Below, piece after piece: positions 47,001 through 59,444 of a stretch of DNA of 64,000 nt. The notes under the pieces were generated by a model. It was not told the origin of the DNA and ran no database searches. It worked only from the letters and a program-made list of their open reading frames with translations. The position numbers were made by a program, and so were the translations under genes. The DNA comes from Mercurialis annua (taxonomy: Eukaryota > Streptophyta > Magnoliopsida > Malpighiales > Euphorbiaceae), in the NCBI RefSeq assembly GCF_937616625.2, contig NC_065571.1, forward strand, positions 57,087,651 through 57,151,650. The letters are read 5' to 3'. Position 1 is the stretch's first letter. Each line of letters begins with the position of its first letter.

Positions 47001-47229
47001 ATTTCGAAAAACGAAAAAAAACGTAAATATTATCTCGGGAGAAGCCGAGAAATTTGTTTTCAGTTCTTGATACTCAAATCTACACGAATGTGAAGCGTTA
47101 TCGGTCTTGTGATTTTGAGATTCGAATAGGTAGAGAGAATGTGTTTTTTTTCTGTTTTTGATAAAAGGGCAAAATTGTAAAAAATAGTGCGGTAATTAGT
47201 ATAATTAGGGCAGTATTGAGTAGCACCCA

Positions 47230-48731
47230 TGATTAATCCAACTCTCGAACTTATATCTTGAGATCAAATAGATCACCTATTTCTTTTTAGGTCAATTGTA
47301 TTTTAAAATTTGCGTCTCAGAGCTAAATAAGCAATCTTCAATTTTTAATCAATTAGATTCCAAAATCTGTGTCTCAGGATGAAATAAATGACGCGCCGAC
47401 GTATTCAGATTACGGTTATCTGACCTAAATTTAAAAGAGTTTGAGATCAAATCTGATAAAAAAAACTAAAAGTGATTTATCTGACTCCTCGCGAGATACA
47501 AGTTTTAGAATTTTTAAAAGAGTTAAAAATAATTTATTAATTTTAGAATACAAATTTAAAGACCAAATTCACCCTTGATCAAACTTAAAAGACGACGACA
47601 TTAGGGTTTGAAAAGTCGTTGCATTGACTAAGGTTCTGTATGATAACAATGAGCTCAATGAAGGTGCTCAACTCCAAGTCACATAATAGAAAATTCAAAA
47701 CATATCCAATTTTAAAATTAAAAATATCATGAAATTCAAAACTCGGAAAATTCAAAGACAGAAAATAAAAGATTAATAGTGTTAAATATTACAAAATTCA
47801 TGCAAGACTCTTGGTTGACTGGTTTATAATAAATTACTTTTCCACAATTATAAGATAAGAATATATTTTTATAAGAAGGATACTAACAGAAAAGCATAAT
47901 AAAATATTAACAGACGTCTTTAAATATATGAAATCAAAGGGACAATTCAATAGGATAGTTTTACCAAGTGCTTATAGTGGGAATTCAAAGGGACAATATA
48001 TAAAATATTAACACATGTCTTTAAATCATGACTATCAGTATTTTCTTCTTCATATATTGGAAAAATAACAAAGGTTCAGTTTGGCTCCTGAATTTGGCAT
48101 AAAGATCCATCAAAGCTAAATTCATTATTTTATAAAATAAATACTATGAGTTTGATATTTTAGCCCGTTTTATCCTTTCAGATGAAGTGTTCAAAAAAAT
48201 TATAGTAGCATTTTACATATTGGAGCTGACGCGGCGGAATTTTTTTGGATAATTTAAAATTCAAAGAATAAAATGAACTAAAATATTAAAATTATAATGT
48301 TTTTGTTAAACCGTAAATTTGACATTAATGATCTTTTGTGTCATGTTCAGAGGATAAAAATGAACCTTTCTTGGATCAAATATATTACATGGAAAATCAT
48401 CCTTGTTCCGATTTGTCACGAGTGTTTATCCCACGCAACTGTTGTGTCACGTCATTTTTACAATAAGTCAATGGAAATTTGCGATAGGGAATCTTTTAAT
48501 TATCACTTATTTTTTTTATCATTAATTTTTCCTCATGGCCGATTAGTTTATTACACGAATGACATGGCGTAACGGTTGTACCCAATAATTATTCGTTTGT
48601 CACATATTCAAGTGTGAGAATATTTTAAAAAAGTCAATTTTAAAAATAATATCTAAGGTGGAGTTTTTTCTTTTGCCCCCTAAAAATAATAAATAAAAAC
48701 TATATCCACCCAACGAGCAGTATAAACAAAA
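47230..48731. other. Gene-empty AT-rich DNA with one dispersed repeat copy
   Basis: No gene seen. Bases 48421-48570 form one copy of a dispersed repeat, the other being at 50881-51030; both contain CAATG/CGAATGACATG-type text and AGGGAATCTTTTAATT-like runs. The stretch 47250-47600 has related GATCAAAT/CTCAGA motifs in both orientations, suggesting another decayed foldback. Confidence 0.5.
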
Positions 48732-49353
48732 GGCTTGATTTTTTAAAAAAAACTCACCTTGCATTTTTTTTTCGTTTATACCCTGATCTTATAAAAACAT
48801 CATTTGTACCCAATTTTGAATTTTTATGTTTCATCTCTACCCAAAAGTATTAAATTGTACTCTTTTCATTTAAAAAAGAGTTTAAAACAATCCTTCATTT
48901 TTAACTTATATACTAATTAGATATTAATGTTATTAATATTACAAAAATACCATCTTCTTCAAAAAATTAAAAATAATAATAATTTTTTAAAAAAATATTT
49001 CTGAATATTTCTGAATTTTTTTAATTTTTTTTTAATTTTTTTTAAATTATTTCCTACAAAAAGTTAAAAATAATAGTAAATTTTTTTAATTTTTTTTATT
49101 TTATAAAATTAAAAAAATTAATTAATTATTTGAATGTATTTGATTATTTTTTAAGTATAAGGATTTATTTGTATTTTTTAAAATATAAAAAAGTATGTTT
49201 TAAACTCTTTTTTAAATAAAAATAGTACAATTTAATGCTTTTGAGTAGGGATGAAACATAAAAACCCAAAATTGGGTACAAATGGTATTTTTATAAAGTC
49301 AGGGTATAAACGAAAAAAAAGTGCAAGATGAGGTTTTTTTAAGGAACTAAGCC
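48732..49353. mobile_element. MULE-type foldback MITE (family 1, copy 2)
   Basis: 622 bp with long terminal inverted repeats starting GGCTTGATTTTTTAAAAAAA. It is flanked by the perfect 9-bp target duplication TAAACAAAA (48723-48731, 49354-49362). The arms are shared with 5459-6122, including TACCCAATTTTG and CTACCCAAAA. The interior is AT-rich and lacks the GC block of copy 1. Confidence 0.9.
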
Positions 49354-50880
49354 TAAACAAAATTATAGTGTTAGAAGTTTTTTCTATTTCAATAGAAATA
49401 GCTCTGCATAGTTTTTTTTCCTCCAAATAGATCTGATCTACATAGGAGTGGGCAAAAATGTACCGGAGTCGAAAAATAAAACTAAACCGATAAATTTAGT
49501 TCGGTTTAATTTAGTTGAAATTATAGCAAAACTTTAGATGTTTTCAGTTTGATTTTGAGCTTAAAAAATTTCAGTTAGATTTTAACATAATAACCAAACC
49601 AACAATAATTAAATGGTACCAAAAAATTGACTAGATTGACCAATTTGGCTCAACTTTAAAATTACACTTTTTAAAAATTTAAATTTGATTTAATTTTATA
49701 AATAAAAAAATATTCAATTTGATTCGATTCGGTTTGAATCAAAAACAAAACCCCAGCACGATATGCAAAACCACAAAAATGTGAAGATAAATGTATTCTC
49801 TAAAGAAGTGTGATATACAGCAAAGATCTCACTGAAACTCACATCATCCTTTGCATCATTAACACAATTATTGAAACTTTAAAAGCATTTTCATGGATTC
49901 CACTAATGTTCCCCCTCTTTAATCTTTCTTTTTTCTACCACTTCTCTTGAAATTTTAGGAGAATATTAAGAATATTCCAGCAGAGATTCCTCAGAAAAAT
50001 AATAGAATAAATAATTTCAAAAATCCTGAATTTTAGCGTCTTCGACAATTTAAATATAAATTTTTATTTTATCAATTTACAACGTTAAATATCATTTGTT
50101 TGTAATTTAAAAGACCAAACAATTTTTTTTTAAAAAAATTGATGTTTATGTAAGCAATTTTTTAGCATATATTGTTTGGCGTTTCAATTTGTAAAAATTC
50201 AAAAACTGATGTCCGATATATAAATAAAAATTATATAAATATTTTTTTATTATATTGATGCGTGGTCTATTATTTATAATATTAATCAACAAACATCTTA
50301 CATATATAATTTTTTTAATAAAATGATGAAAAACAAAACCAAAAACAATATGTTAAAATAATAAATGCAAAAATAATTTTTACGTTCTAATAAAATTGTC
50401 CACTTTCACTTTTTTACACAGTTTAAAAAAACATAGTTAATATTATTGATGTTTACAAATTTAGATCAACTTTCATAAATATACCCTTATTTAATGATTG
50501 ATAAAAATGAATACTTATAACAAATAGTTGATGAGTGGAGTATCATAGAATTATATAATATAGAAATATACATTATAAAAATTATCATTTTATAAGAAGT
50601 AAATAAGAGTTTAAGAATAAAAAAAATTGTAAAAGTGAATATTTATTGAGACAAAGAGAGTAGTATTGATAGAATGACAATTAATAATGATGTGTTCCTT
50701 GGTGTTAAAATTTAGCATGTGTTATAGAGCAGTTGGTATCAAATTAAGTTGACACGTAATATAACACATTCTAAATGTAGCATTAACTATAACATTGTAT
50801 CAGAATCATATTTTAAAATTCAATACTAAATTATACTTATTGACATTCCATTTTAACGTTCCATTAGTGATGCTCTTAGG

Positions 50881-51030
50881 AATGTTTATCTTATACAACC
50901 GTTACACCACGTCATTTTACAACAAGTCAATGCGCATTTATGACAGGAAATCTTTTAATTGTTACTTATTTATTTTATCATTCAATTTCTCACATGATTT
51001 GCTATTGTTTTTTTACACGAATGACATGAT
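50881..51030. repeat. Dispersed 150-bp repeat (partner at 48421-48570)
   Basis: AATCTTTTAATTGTTACTTATT and TTACACGAATGACATG occur here and, with substitutions, at 48490-48567. Same orientation, about 75-80% similar by eye. Unknown transposon fragment. Confidence 0.6.
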
Positions 51031-51336
51031 AAAAGAGTTTGTAATGTACTATAATTTTCCTTCTCTTACATGTCACATCAAGTTTTATTAAAAACATTTC
51101 AAATTATTATTAAAAAAAATCAGATTTTGTTATATTCTAGTGAGATATTGCTAGAATCCCACATCAAACTATACTAGGGACAAAATAATCTCTAAAAATG
51201 ATTATTTCACCACTCAAAATCTCTCAACACCCTACTGATTTAACAGAAAATATATATTTGTCACCTGTATTGGGGGGACTAAATTGTTGCTCGTGCTTGA
51301 GTTGGCTATTTATTCTCTCATTGTCGAAATCATAAT

Positions 51337-51507
51337 GACCGAGTCTACCACATCATCCGTAGACTAAGCCACTCATAATGCAATATCATAATAATTATAC
51401 AATAAATACAATCAAATCTTAATGGTGATATTACAATATTGCCATCATTTTAGTGAGGTGTTATATTATGACTGGTTCAATCTACGGATGACGTGGTAGA
51501 CTCGGTC
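51337..51507. mobile_element. Small MITE with GACCGAGTCTACCAC termini
   Basis: Perfect 15-bp terminal inverted repeats: GACCGAGTCTACCAC (51337-51351) and its complement (51493-51507). Similarity continues inward (ATCATCCGTAGA). No clear target duplication. Confidence 0.6.
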
Positions 51508-51792
51508 TACCTAAAAATTTCTCTTTGCGGAAAATGAGATGCTACAAAGTCAAGACTAAATCCTGGTCCTTACCATAATGGAATATAATGAAGCATTTCG
51601 AGAAAGTGATTGCCATTTTAGTTTGTGAAATCTTGACATTTCATACACTCTCACATTTTAATGTTTCTAATGATAATTGCATTTGAATTTTCATTCATGT
51701 CATTTCCACCATATAATTCTATCTACCATTATTGCCTCTACTGAAATTTACTCATAACAACCTTTCAAATTTTAAAAGGACAACAATTTTTA

Positions 51793-52174
51793 GGCTTAAT
51801 TACTTAAAAACCACCCACCTTGAACTTTTTTTTCGTTTATACCATGACTTAGGAAAAAATTCATTTATACCCTGACGTATGTGTTTATGTTTCATCTCTA
51901 CCCCGAGACACTAAATTAATCTCTTTTCATTTAAAAAAAAGTTTAAAATGATCCTTCATTTAGAGAAAAATTCATTTTTAATTAAACTTTAATTAGCTTA
52001 GGTAAAAAATGAAGAACTATTTTAAATTTTTTTCTTAATGAAAAGAGATTAATTTAGTGCCTCGCGGTAGAGGTGAAACATAAATACATACGTCAGGGTA
52101 TAAATGAATTTTTTCCTAGGTCATGGTATAAACGAAAAAAAGTTCAATGTGGGTGGTTTTTAAGTAATTAAGCC
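51793..52174. mobile_element. MULE-type foldback MITE (family 1, copy 3)
   Basis: 382 bp, almost entirely two inverted arms starting GGCTTAATTACTTAAAAACC. Flanked by the perfect 9-bp duplication CAATTTTTA (51784-51792, 52175-52183). It is the shortest member of the family found here. Confidence 0.92.
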
Positions 52175-52397
52175 CAATTTTTAAATCCATTAACTTTGAT
52201 ATTTAAATTTTAATAAGACCTTTCATTATATCTAATTTCAATTAAAGTCCTACAGTGAAAAACTGATAACCAAGACCCCTCCAATATCATCCCATTTTAT
52301 TAGGATTTCAGATTAGGATTAAAGTTTAGGATTTCTGGCTTAGTAGAACAGTTCAACAAAGAAGCAATGGTAATCAATAATTCGAACAAAAATACAA

Positions 52398-53588
52398 GGC
52401 TTAAATGCTCCAAAAATCACGAACTTTCGCGTGTTTTTGGTATTTAACACAAACTTTTAATTTTGGCGTAAAAAAACATAAACTATCTAATTTTTGCAAT
52501 AATAACACCGGTTGAGATTCCGGTATAAATCTGCTTATGTGGCACCGGATAATGCCATGTTATCCCAACAAGTGCCATGTATCTTTAAAAACAAACATGT
52601 GTCGTTTTTATTGGGCCCCCATCTTTTTTTTTTCCTGTCCAATTTCATCTTTTCTTTGAAAGGCCCAATTTTATAGGTTTCTCTTAAGGTTACTCCTCCA
52701 TCACTGCCGCTGAACATACCACATCGCTGCCGTTGAACATACCACATCGATGCCTGAACCGTTGAACATCGCCGCCTTCTCCATATAACACCTCCTCCTT
52801 TGTCGTCCCGTTGCGTGTCAATTGCTCGCTACTTCCATCGAGAACGCCAAGCTTCTGCCGCTGTCAACCGTCTATTGCCGGAATGGGAGACATGCTTGGT
52901 GGTGGCTCGTGAAAAGCGCAAGTCACTGGAACAATGAAATTAAGAATTGGGTTTGGTTTTTCTTGTTGCTTTGATTCTTGCAACTGCTAAAGATTTTTTA
53001 GATTTTTTTCTTATTGCTTTGATTCTCGAGCAGAGCCGCCGGAAGAGAAGGCGGAGACGATGGAGGTGTCGGCTAGTAATTCTGAAATTGTTCTTGTGTC
53101 TAATTTTGAGCAATTTTATTTTTGTGGGTTATTTCCAATTTTGAGCAATTTTATTTTGTGGGTTATGTTCTTGTTTTTCCTGTGTCCAAACTCTTGTTTG
53201 TTTACTACTGCAATTTAGAATTTGAAAAAGAAATGAAAGAAAGCATGGAGGTTGGGAGGAGAAGTATCATCGGGGAAGAAGAGGAATAGGTGTGGGTAGA
53301 AGATGAATATAAAAAATGCAAAAATAATCCCTGTATTTTTAGATGTGTTTAATAAAGAAACAAATTTAAGATTCAAAACTACAACGTTTTGATGACAAGG
53401 ATGAGTTCTGCCATGGGTTGAGACAACATGGCATTATTCGGTGCCACATAAGCAAATTCATACCGGAATCTCAACCGGTGTTATTATTGTAAAAATTAGA
53501 TAGTTCATGTATTTTTACGCCAAAATTAAAAGTTCGTGTCAAATACCAAAAATACACGAAAGTTCGTGATTTTTGAAGCATTTAAGCC
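52398..53588. mobile_element. Large MULE-type foldback element (family 2)
   Basis: 1191 bp with terminal inverted repeats of about 180 bp starting GGCTTAAATGCTCCAAAAAT. Flanked by the perfect 9-bp duplication AAAATACAA (52389-52397, 53589-53597). The interior (52690-53310) is GC-richer, with several CCGCCG-type stretches and weak ORFs, like elements that carry captured host fragments; I recognise no gene in it. Confidence 0.92.
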
Positions 53589-53819
53589 AAAATACAACGA
53601 ATCATGCATTGAAGCAGAGAATGGGAATGTGTATACTTAAGGAACAACCGCCCCTACTATAAAAATACCCCAAAATTTTATCTTTTTTTGATTTTTTTTT
53701 CCGGCGAGGAGGGTTGGCCGACCCTCCCTAGTTCTGCCCCTGCTCATAGCAAGCATCATAGAGAAACAAGAAGGGAAGCACCGCCATTCAGCTGATTGAT
53801 GGTTCGTTTCCTATAAGTT

Positions 53820-54280
53820 CACGGGATCAATCGGCCGTTAACTTCGTTGAATACATTGAGGCTAATGCCCTCATATGGGTTAAGAATATCATATCCCGGA
53901 GGAAAATGAACCATATAGTGGGCACAAAGGACCAGAGCAGATTGTGCACATTCCATAAAGACTACGAGCATATAGAAATTATTACAGTTTGTGTAATATG
54001 TGACAAACGATAGAGAGTCATATATTACACAAATTTACAGGGGCGAGAAAAAGAGGCATTTAGAATAAAATATCTCAGGTCAAACGTTTTCAACCCCACG
54101 TACACTTCGACCCCCCGGTTATAGCCTTTGGGCTAGAAAACAGATGACACATCTCGAAGCTGTGCAATGATGCCTTGTTGGTGAAGGAATCATAAACAAT
54201 TATATGGTGAAGAAGTTACAGATAGACAAGGGAAGTATGCTCAATGTGATGGCTTGGGATAGAGTATGTCTAAATTAGAA
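53820..54280 (+). pseudogene. Decayed gypsy gag-protease fragment
   Basis: Broken frames on the plus strand recall Ty3/gypsy polyproteins: a KDQSRLCTFHKDYEH segment (about 53930-53975), like the gag CxFHxxxGH region, then text resembling the retroviral-type protease neighbourhood (MVKKLQIDKGSMLNVMAWDRV, about 54205-54270), where intact elements have a DxGSS active site. Stops and frameshifts are frequent and no LTRs were found. Confidence 0.45.
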
Positions 54281-56213
54281 AAAGGATTAGTTTAAACACG
54301 AACACGACACATTATTAATCGTGTTTGTGTGATACATTTATTATAAGGTTACACGACATGACATGTATAAATACATCTATACTTCTATCTGTATTATATA
54401 TAAGAGTACGGAGGAGGAGGGGGAGGGGGACAAGCACATTTACGTTAATCATGTAGTTTTTAAGATTAACATGCCTACCTACGACCCATAATGCCAGGAA
54501 CGATCAATAAAATAACCTATGCCAAGTGTTTTTGTAGGTATGCAAAATAGTTCCTGTCTTTCATTTGAATTCTCAATCTTTGCTTTATGAATTTACTTTT
54601 CAGCTAATTGTCCTGAAACAAAAATAAATTATCAAATAAAAATTGGCATTAGATGCGCATATGTTGAAATTTACAGTGACCAATGCGACTATTAAAATAA
54701 TAGTTTGCCAATCTAATATATATTGGTTAAACTAGGGGCGGACCTAGGAAGAGTTTATGGTGGGCAATTGACCACTTTATTATTTAAAATCTTCAAAAAA
54801 TATAAATATATAGGTTAATACTATAGTTTTTTTTTTAAATTTGAAGCATTGACCACCTTAAATTTTATATTTTGTCAATTTTGTTCATCTTATAAACTTT
54901 TGGTTGAACCTTGCCCGCCTTATAAGTGAATCAAACTCTGTCATATCATTGAACACTTCTACTGTGAATTTTTCGAAAACAATTAGCAGGATTACCAAAT
55001 TTATTTATCGGTGTATTGGTTTTTTTGGTTTTCTCGTTGCAAAAACTAAACAAAACCTATATTTTTTATTCAGTTCTGTTTCCGCACGCCCTTGTAATTT
55101 CGGTAATTGTCTAATCTTATAGTCGAATCACAAAAAGACACGGTGAAGAATATCCATGATGCATGATTTAATTTTAACTGAGAATATCATTTTAGATTAA
55201 TAACAGGTTAGAGTTTTGAAGGGCTTCGTTCGTGCAGAAGAGAAATTTACGGAAGCGGGATTATAAATCTTAACTGAAGAGACAACATGACATGATGAAG
55301 ATCCAAAATCAAACAAGTTATGATATCTACTACAAAGTGTTGAGTGAATGAATAAACAGCACCTGCACAACATTAGCACGGCTAAAACGACTAATATTCA
55401 ATGTTGGAAAATACAAGAAAATATATACGAGATGGTGGGTGTAAAAGGTGAAGCACATTTAAGCGGTAAGAGACGAGAAATTAAATATGGGGAAAATCAA
55501 TTAAATGTTCTTTTTGCCAGCCTGCACGTTCCTGATGGAGTAAAACACGAGGACATTCTTAAACCTCAAATAATTCTACAAGAATAGGAAGAATGCATGA
55601 GAAATTTTGAACGTCAGTTACCTATCAATTCATGGTTCCTAGCAGAAATCCCGCTTTCTAGAATGCAGGCTTCCGTGAATGTTCTTATACTGGATTCGCA
55701 GCTAGAAAACAAGCCTGATCAAAAAGGAAACTGAGGCAATGAGGAGAACATAGGGAAGTTACAGTAATTTCTGGAAGAGAATTAACAGAAACCTTTGTAT
55801 TCAAATAATTCTTGAAGATTTGCTTTTCTTTCCTAGTATTTTTTAAAAAGATCATTAGTATCTTGAATTGATTTAATTAGTTGCATTCTTCTCTCCCAGT
55901 ATACTCATTCCTTTCACTTATATTGTTATGGCAGCGCTGCTCCGGAATCAATTACTGCTCACACTTTTAAAAGAGTCACTAGTTTCTTCTGTTTCTCATT
56001 CTAGTCAACCATATTGTAACCTCCAATTCTAAATAATGGCCCTAAGCCTCATAAATTATCAGGATAAAGACAATCCCGTATCAATCTCCCCACATCAGAA
56101 GCATAGTGAAATCACAGAACAATTATCATTATATAAACACTTTATTTATTATTTATATCACTAAAGTAAAAATAAATAAATAAATTGAGAAGGCGCCAAT
56201 ATTACCTACCTGA
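54281..56213. other. Gene-empty DNA downstream of the PPR gene
   Basis: No convincing coding region. A transposon-like end (GGGGCGGACCTAGG, 54734-54747) without a partner is present, and 54390-54440 resembles a Helitron-type start (TATTATATATAAGAG followed by a GGAGG run). A splice donor at about 56213 (ATCAG followed by GTAGGTAAT, minus strand) suggests that the PPR 3' UTR extends by an intron into this region. Confidence 0.4.
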
Positions 56214-56281
56214 TAACATGAGACCACAGATACGTTTTTCGATGTTTGAGGAAGCAAGTTTCACAACTTCTCCATCTATGT

Positions 56282-58468
56282 TTAGCCAACCTTTGGAGTG
56301 TAACCTAACCTTTTCATTTCATCATTCAATAATTGATATATTTCTACTGAATCATGATGCAACATATCACCAGCATGAAATTCATGAACTTGAGCTCCAA
56401 ACTCAACCCAGCTACAGCCAGGGATCTTAGTGACACCCCGCTGTCTCATCAAAACCCTCATGTTTGCAGAGTCTTCCCATCTTTTTGAATTTGCATAAAT
56501 TTTAGAAGAGATGATGTAGTTTCCAGAATTTGAAGGTTCCATGAGTAGGAGTAGTTTAATCACTCGTTCACTAATATCTACATTTTTGTACTTCTGACAG
56601 GCACCAAGTAAGGACCCAAGAATAATTTCATCTGGTTTTCCGGGCATCTTCTCAATGAAGTCCCAAGCTTCATAAAGAAGTCCTGTACGTGCCAAAAGAT
56701 CAACCATACAAGAAAAATGCTCAATTTTTGGAACTAATCCAAATGATGATTTCATTGAATCAAAGAATTGGCGGCCCTCATTAACCAGTCCAGCATGCAC
56801 ACATGCAGAAAGTACACCTATAAATGTGATATCATTTGGCTGGGCAGTGCTATCAGTCAGCATGCGCCTGAATAGCGATAAGGCTTCCTGAGCTCTCCCA
56901 TGAAATGCAAGAGCAGAAATCATAGCATTCCAAGAGACCTCATTCTTATGAGGCATATTTTCAAAAACTTTTAGAGCATTGTCTAAGTTCCCACACTTCG
57001 CAAACATATCAACTAACGCACTGGCAACATAAACATCCTTTTCAAAGCCTCTTTGTGATGCATATGTCTCAACCCATTTTCCGACATCAAGCGCTCCAAT
57101 TGAGGCACACGCAGAAAGCACCCCAACCAATGTGATTTTATCTGGATTAATGCCTGCCTCTCTCATGACATTGAATAATATAATTGCCTCATTCGACGCT
57201 CCATTTTGTGCATACCTGTTACATTAATAGAGAAAAATATTAATGAATGGTCAAAGCATCCAACTCATGCACTTAGATGCATCAACTGATGTCCTTAAAG
57301 TTTAAGTACAGATGTGGATTCCTGGGTAAATCATTCATAAGCATATAAGATAACAATACTAATAAAGTAGCTGAAATCTCAAGGGTTTGAGGGAAACTTG
57401 TCATGAATTCAGAGCAGAAGGTATGAGCATGAAATATCTCCTGCTAAGTGTATCACAAAGTTGCATGATCTCAAAGATAGCTCAGAAAGAATGACTGGCC
57501 GAGTATTCAATCATTTTTTAAAACGATGAGCAATCACGTAATTAAGCTGAAAACACAGAAAACAGAGTTAACTACCCCGTGATCATGGCATTCCAAGTAA
57601 CAATATCTTTCTTCGCCATTGCATCAAAGACTCTCCTAGCCGACAACAAATCCCCACACTTACAATACATCCCAATCAAAGCCGACCCAATATAAGAGTT
57701 CAACTCCACATTCCTCTCACTAACAAAACCCTCAATCCACCTCCCCAACATCAAATCTCCCAAGTCCCCACAAGCCCCAAGAACACTAACCAAACTCATC
57801 TCATCCGGCTCAAACCCGTCCTCCCTCATTTCCATAAACAGCCTCACAGCCTCTTGCCCAAACCCCATTTTCGAATACCCCGAAATAATAGAATTCCACG
57901 ACACCAAATCCCTCTCAAGAATTTCATCAAACACCTTATACGCATAACCCAACTGACCACATTTCGCATACATAGTAATCAAAGAATGACTCACATGACT
58001 ATCACTAACCAACCCCAACATAAACACAGTACAATGAGCAATCTGCCCATGATGTAAGGCACAAAGATTCCCACATGAAATGAACACGAATGGGAAAGTA
58101 AAATTGTCGGGTTTTACGCATAACGATCTCATTTGGTAATAAAATTGTATAGCTAAAGGGTAGTTTTTCCATGTGGTTGTTAAGCCTCTGATCATTATAT
58201 TGAAAGAATAATCATTTGGGTTAGGAATTTGAGAAAAGAATAGAGAGGCATAAGTGAAATTTTTGAGGTTGATGATCTTGGGGAGAAAATAATTTGGTTT
58301 TTGAATTGAGTTTATTAACATTTGTGTGTGAATTTGTTGTAATGACTTTACAGAAGTGCATCTTTTAAGTAGGTTTAAGAGGGTTTGTGTTAGATTTGAA
58401 AGTTGGTTAGTGTTTGTAATGGCGATTTGGCGGGAAATCAGGTTTGAGTAATTTTTTGGTTTGAGCAT
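56282..58468 (-). CDS. PLS-class pentatricopeptide repeat protein with E/E+ domain (At2g34400-like)
   Basis: Two exons, 57576-58468 and 56282-57215, with a 360-bp GT..AG intron and no phase break; 608 residues. After a short N-terminal region (possible organelle targeting) come alternating P, L and S repeats, e.g. RDLVSWNSIISGYSKMGFGQ and KDIVTWNAMITGYAQNG, then GACQKYKNVDISERVIKLLL and PGCSWVEFGAQVHEFHAGD, the E and E+ motifs. There is no DYW domain. The order and wording closely follow Arabidopsis At2g34400. Such proteins bind organellar RNA and usually guide C-to-U editing in plastids or mitochondria, with a DYW partner supplied in trans. Target RNA is unknown. The intron interrupts a repeat at MITG. 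A 3' UTR intron is likely (donor near 56213). Confidence 0.93.
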
Positions 58469-59256
58469 TTTTGTTTTTGCTGTATCAATGGCAGTTACTT
58501 TCTTTTAAAGTGGATTTTAATTTAACTGAAAGATTACCGAGATTGATAGATTTTAAAAATATATAAAGTAATTTATAACGTTTTTTTGTCATACCCAACA
58601 GCTCATTTTATTTACATTCACAACCCTACCAATTGCTTTAACACTAAGATCTTGAATTTTGCCTTCTGTGTTCTTGATTCAATTATGATTATTGCGATGT
58701 TCTTTGACAAAAGGCCTGTCAATGTAAATGCAATTTTCCGTTACAGCGTTTTCCCTTGTACCATTTCAAAAGATCTCTGTGCCAACAGAAATCCAACAAT
58801 CCTCATTATGTGATGTTGAGATAGACGACTTTCTTTGGAGGCAACAAGGGCAGATAAACACCGACAACAAAAACTGAGATCGCATGACCCATCATATAAT
58901 ATCATCAGGGCAGCGCTAGAAGCAAAGCTCAACTATAGAACGCATTCACCATATCAGTTCACAGCTTTATAAAGCAATACTATAACTAATGATGAGCCAG
59001 AAATCTTTGCAAACATGAATGACTTCAATGAAACCAGCTGATTCAAGAAGTTAAACTCCATAGATACATATCAACGAAAAACATAAACAAGAAACCTATC
59101 CTAAAAAAATACTATCAAACAATCAAAGAGCACAAAACTTACTAATGCCATTTCATTAAAATCCTAACACATACATATAGATTCGAAAAACTGTATCTAT
59201 CTCCCACGAACCAAGTATGATGTTATACAGATAAAGATCAAAGCTTTTCTTAAGCT
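58469..59256. other. PPR promoter and INH3 downstream region
   Basis: No gene seen. The part adjoining 58469 should hold the PPR promoter; the part towards 59256 is probably 3' flank or UTR of the INH3 gene. It is less AT-rich than other spacers and has no transposon signature. Confidence 0.4.
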
Positions 59257-59264
59257 AATCTACT

Positions 59265-59444
59265 GATTTTTTTTCCACTGACGAGGACTCACCGCTCCGA
59301 GCCGAAGCTGATTACTGTCAAATCCCGGAATGTGGACCGCCCGCAAGCCAACATACCTTGTATTTGGTAATATCGGGATTTAAACTTGCGACCATGGCAC
59401 CCGAATAGCTGAGGTTTAGACTACTAGACCAAATTCACACGGAC
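59265..59444 (-). mobile_element. tRNA-derived SINE
   Basis: Read on the minus strand: an A-box-like TGGTCTAGTAGTC near the start, a B-box-like CAAGTTTAAATCCC about 40 bases later, and a tail GTGGAAAAAAAATC. It is flanked by 8-bp direct repeats AATCTACT (59257-59264 and 59445-59452). About 180 bp, a typical plant SINE size. The B box is decayed (GGTTCGAATCC expected), so it is probably silent. Confidence 0.8.

Larger units (their letters stand above)
19972..47229 (-). mobile_element. Degenerate Mutator-like element (MULE) hosting the nested retrotransposons
   Basis: Outermost layer of the nest. Removing the Athila insertion leaves about 1.6 kb. Its ends are long, degenerate inverted repeats: near the termini TAACGCCCCGATTTTACTA on the left aligns with the complement of 47190-47229 on the right. 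Further in, GGATCGCGTCC (20184-20194) matches a complementary copy at about 46959-46969. Between them lie remnants of a FAR1/MULE-type transposase. The C-terminal half of the transposase is absent and there are in-frame stops, so it is defective. A 9-bp target duplication could not be recognised with confidence. Confidence 0.6.
49354..51792. other. Gene-empty AT-rich DNA
   Basis: No gene seen. It contains a possible old MITE near 49445-49765 (GTGGGCAAAAATG at one side, TCGGTTTGAATC-like text at the other), the dispersed repeat at 50881 and a small hairpin MITE at 51337. Confidence 0.5.

Noticed and set aside
46890..47093. Plus-strand ORF in the GC-rich block of the MULE
   Set aside because: Its openness comes from the GC-rich hairpins; no protein family resemblance.
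54734..54900. GGGGCGGACCTAGG transposon-like end
   Set aside because: No inverted partner or target duplication found, so it is not listed as an element.
55348..55587. 79-codon ORF on the plus strand downstream of the PPR gene
   Set aside because: No recognisable domain, no clear gene context, ordinary chance length.
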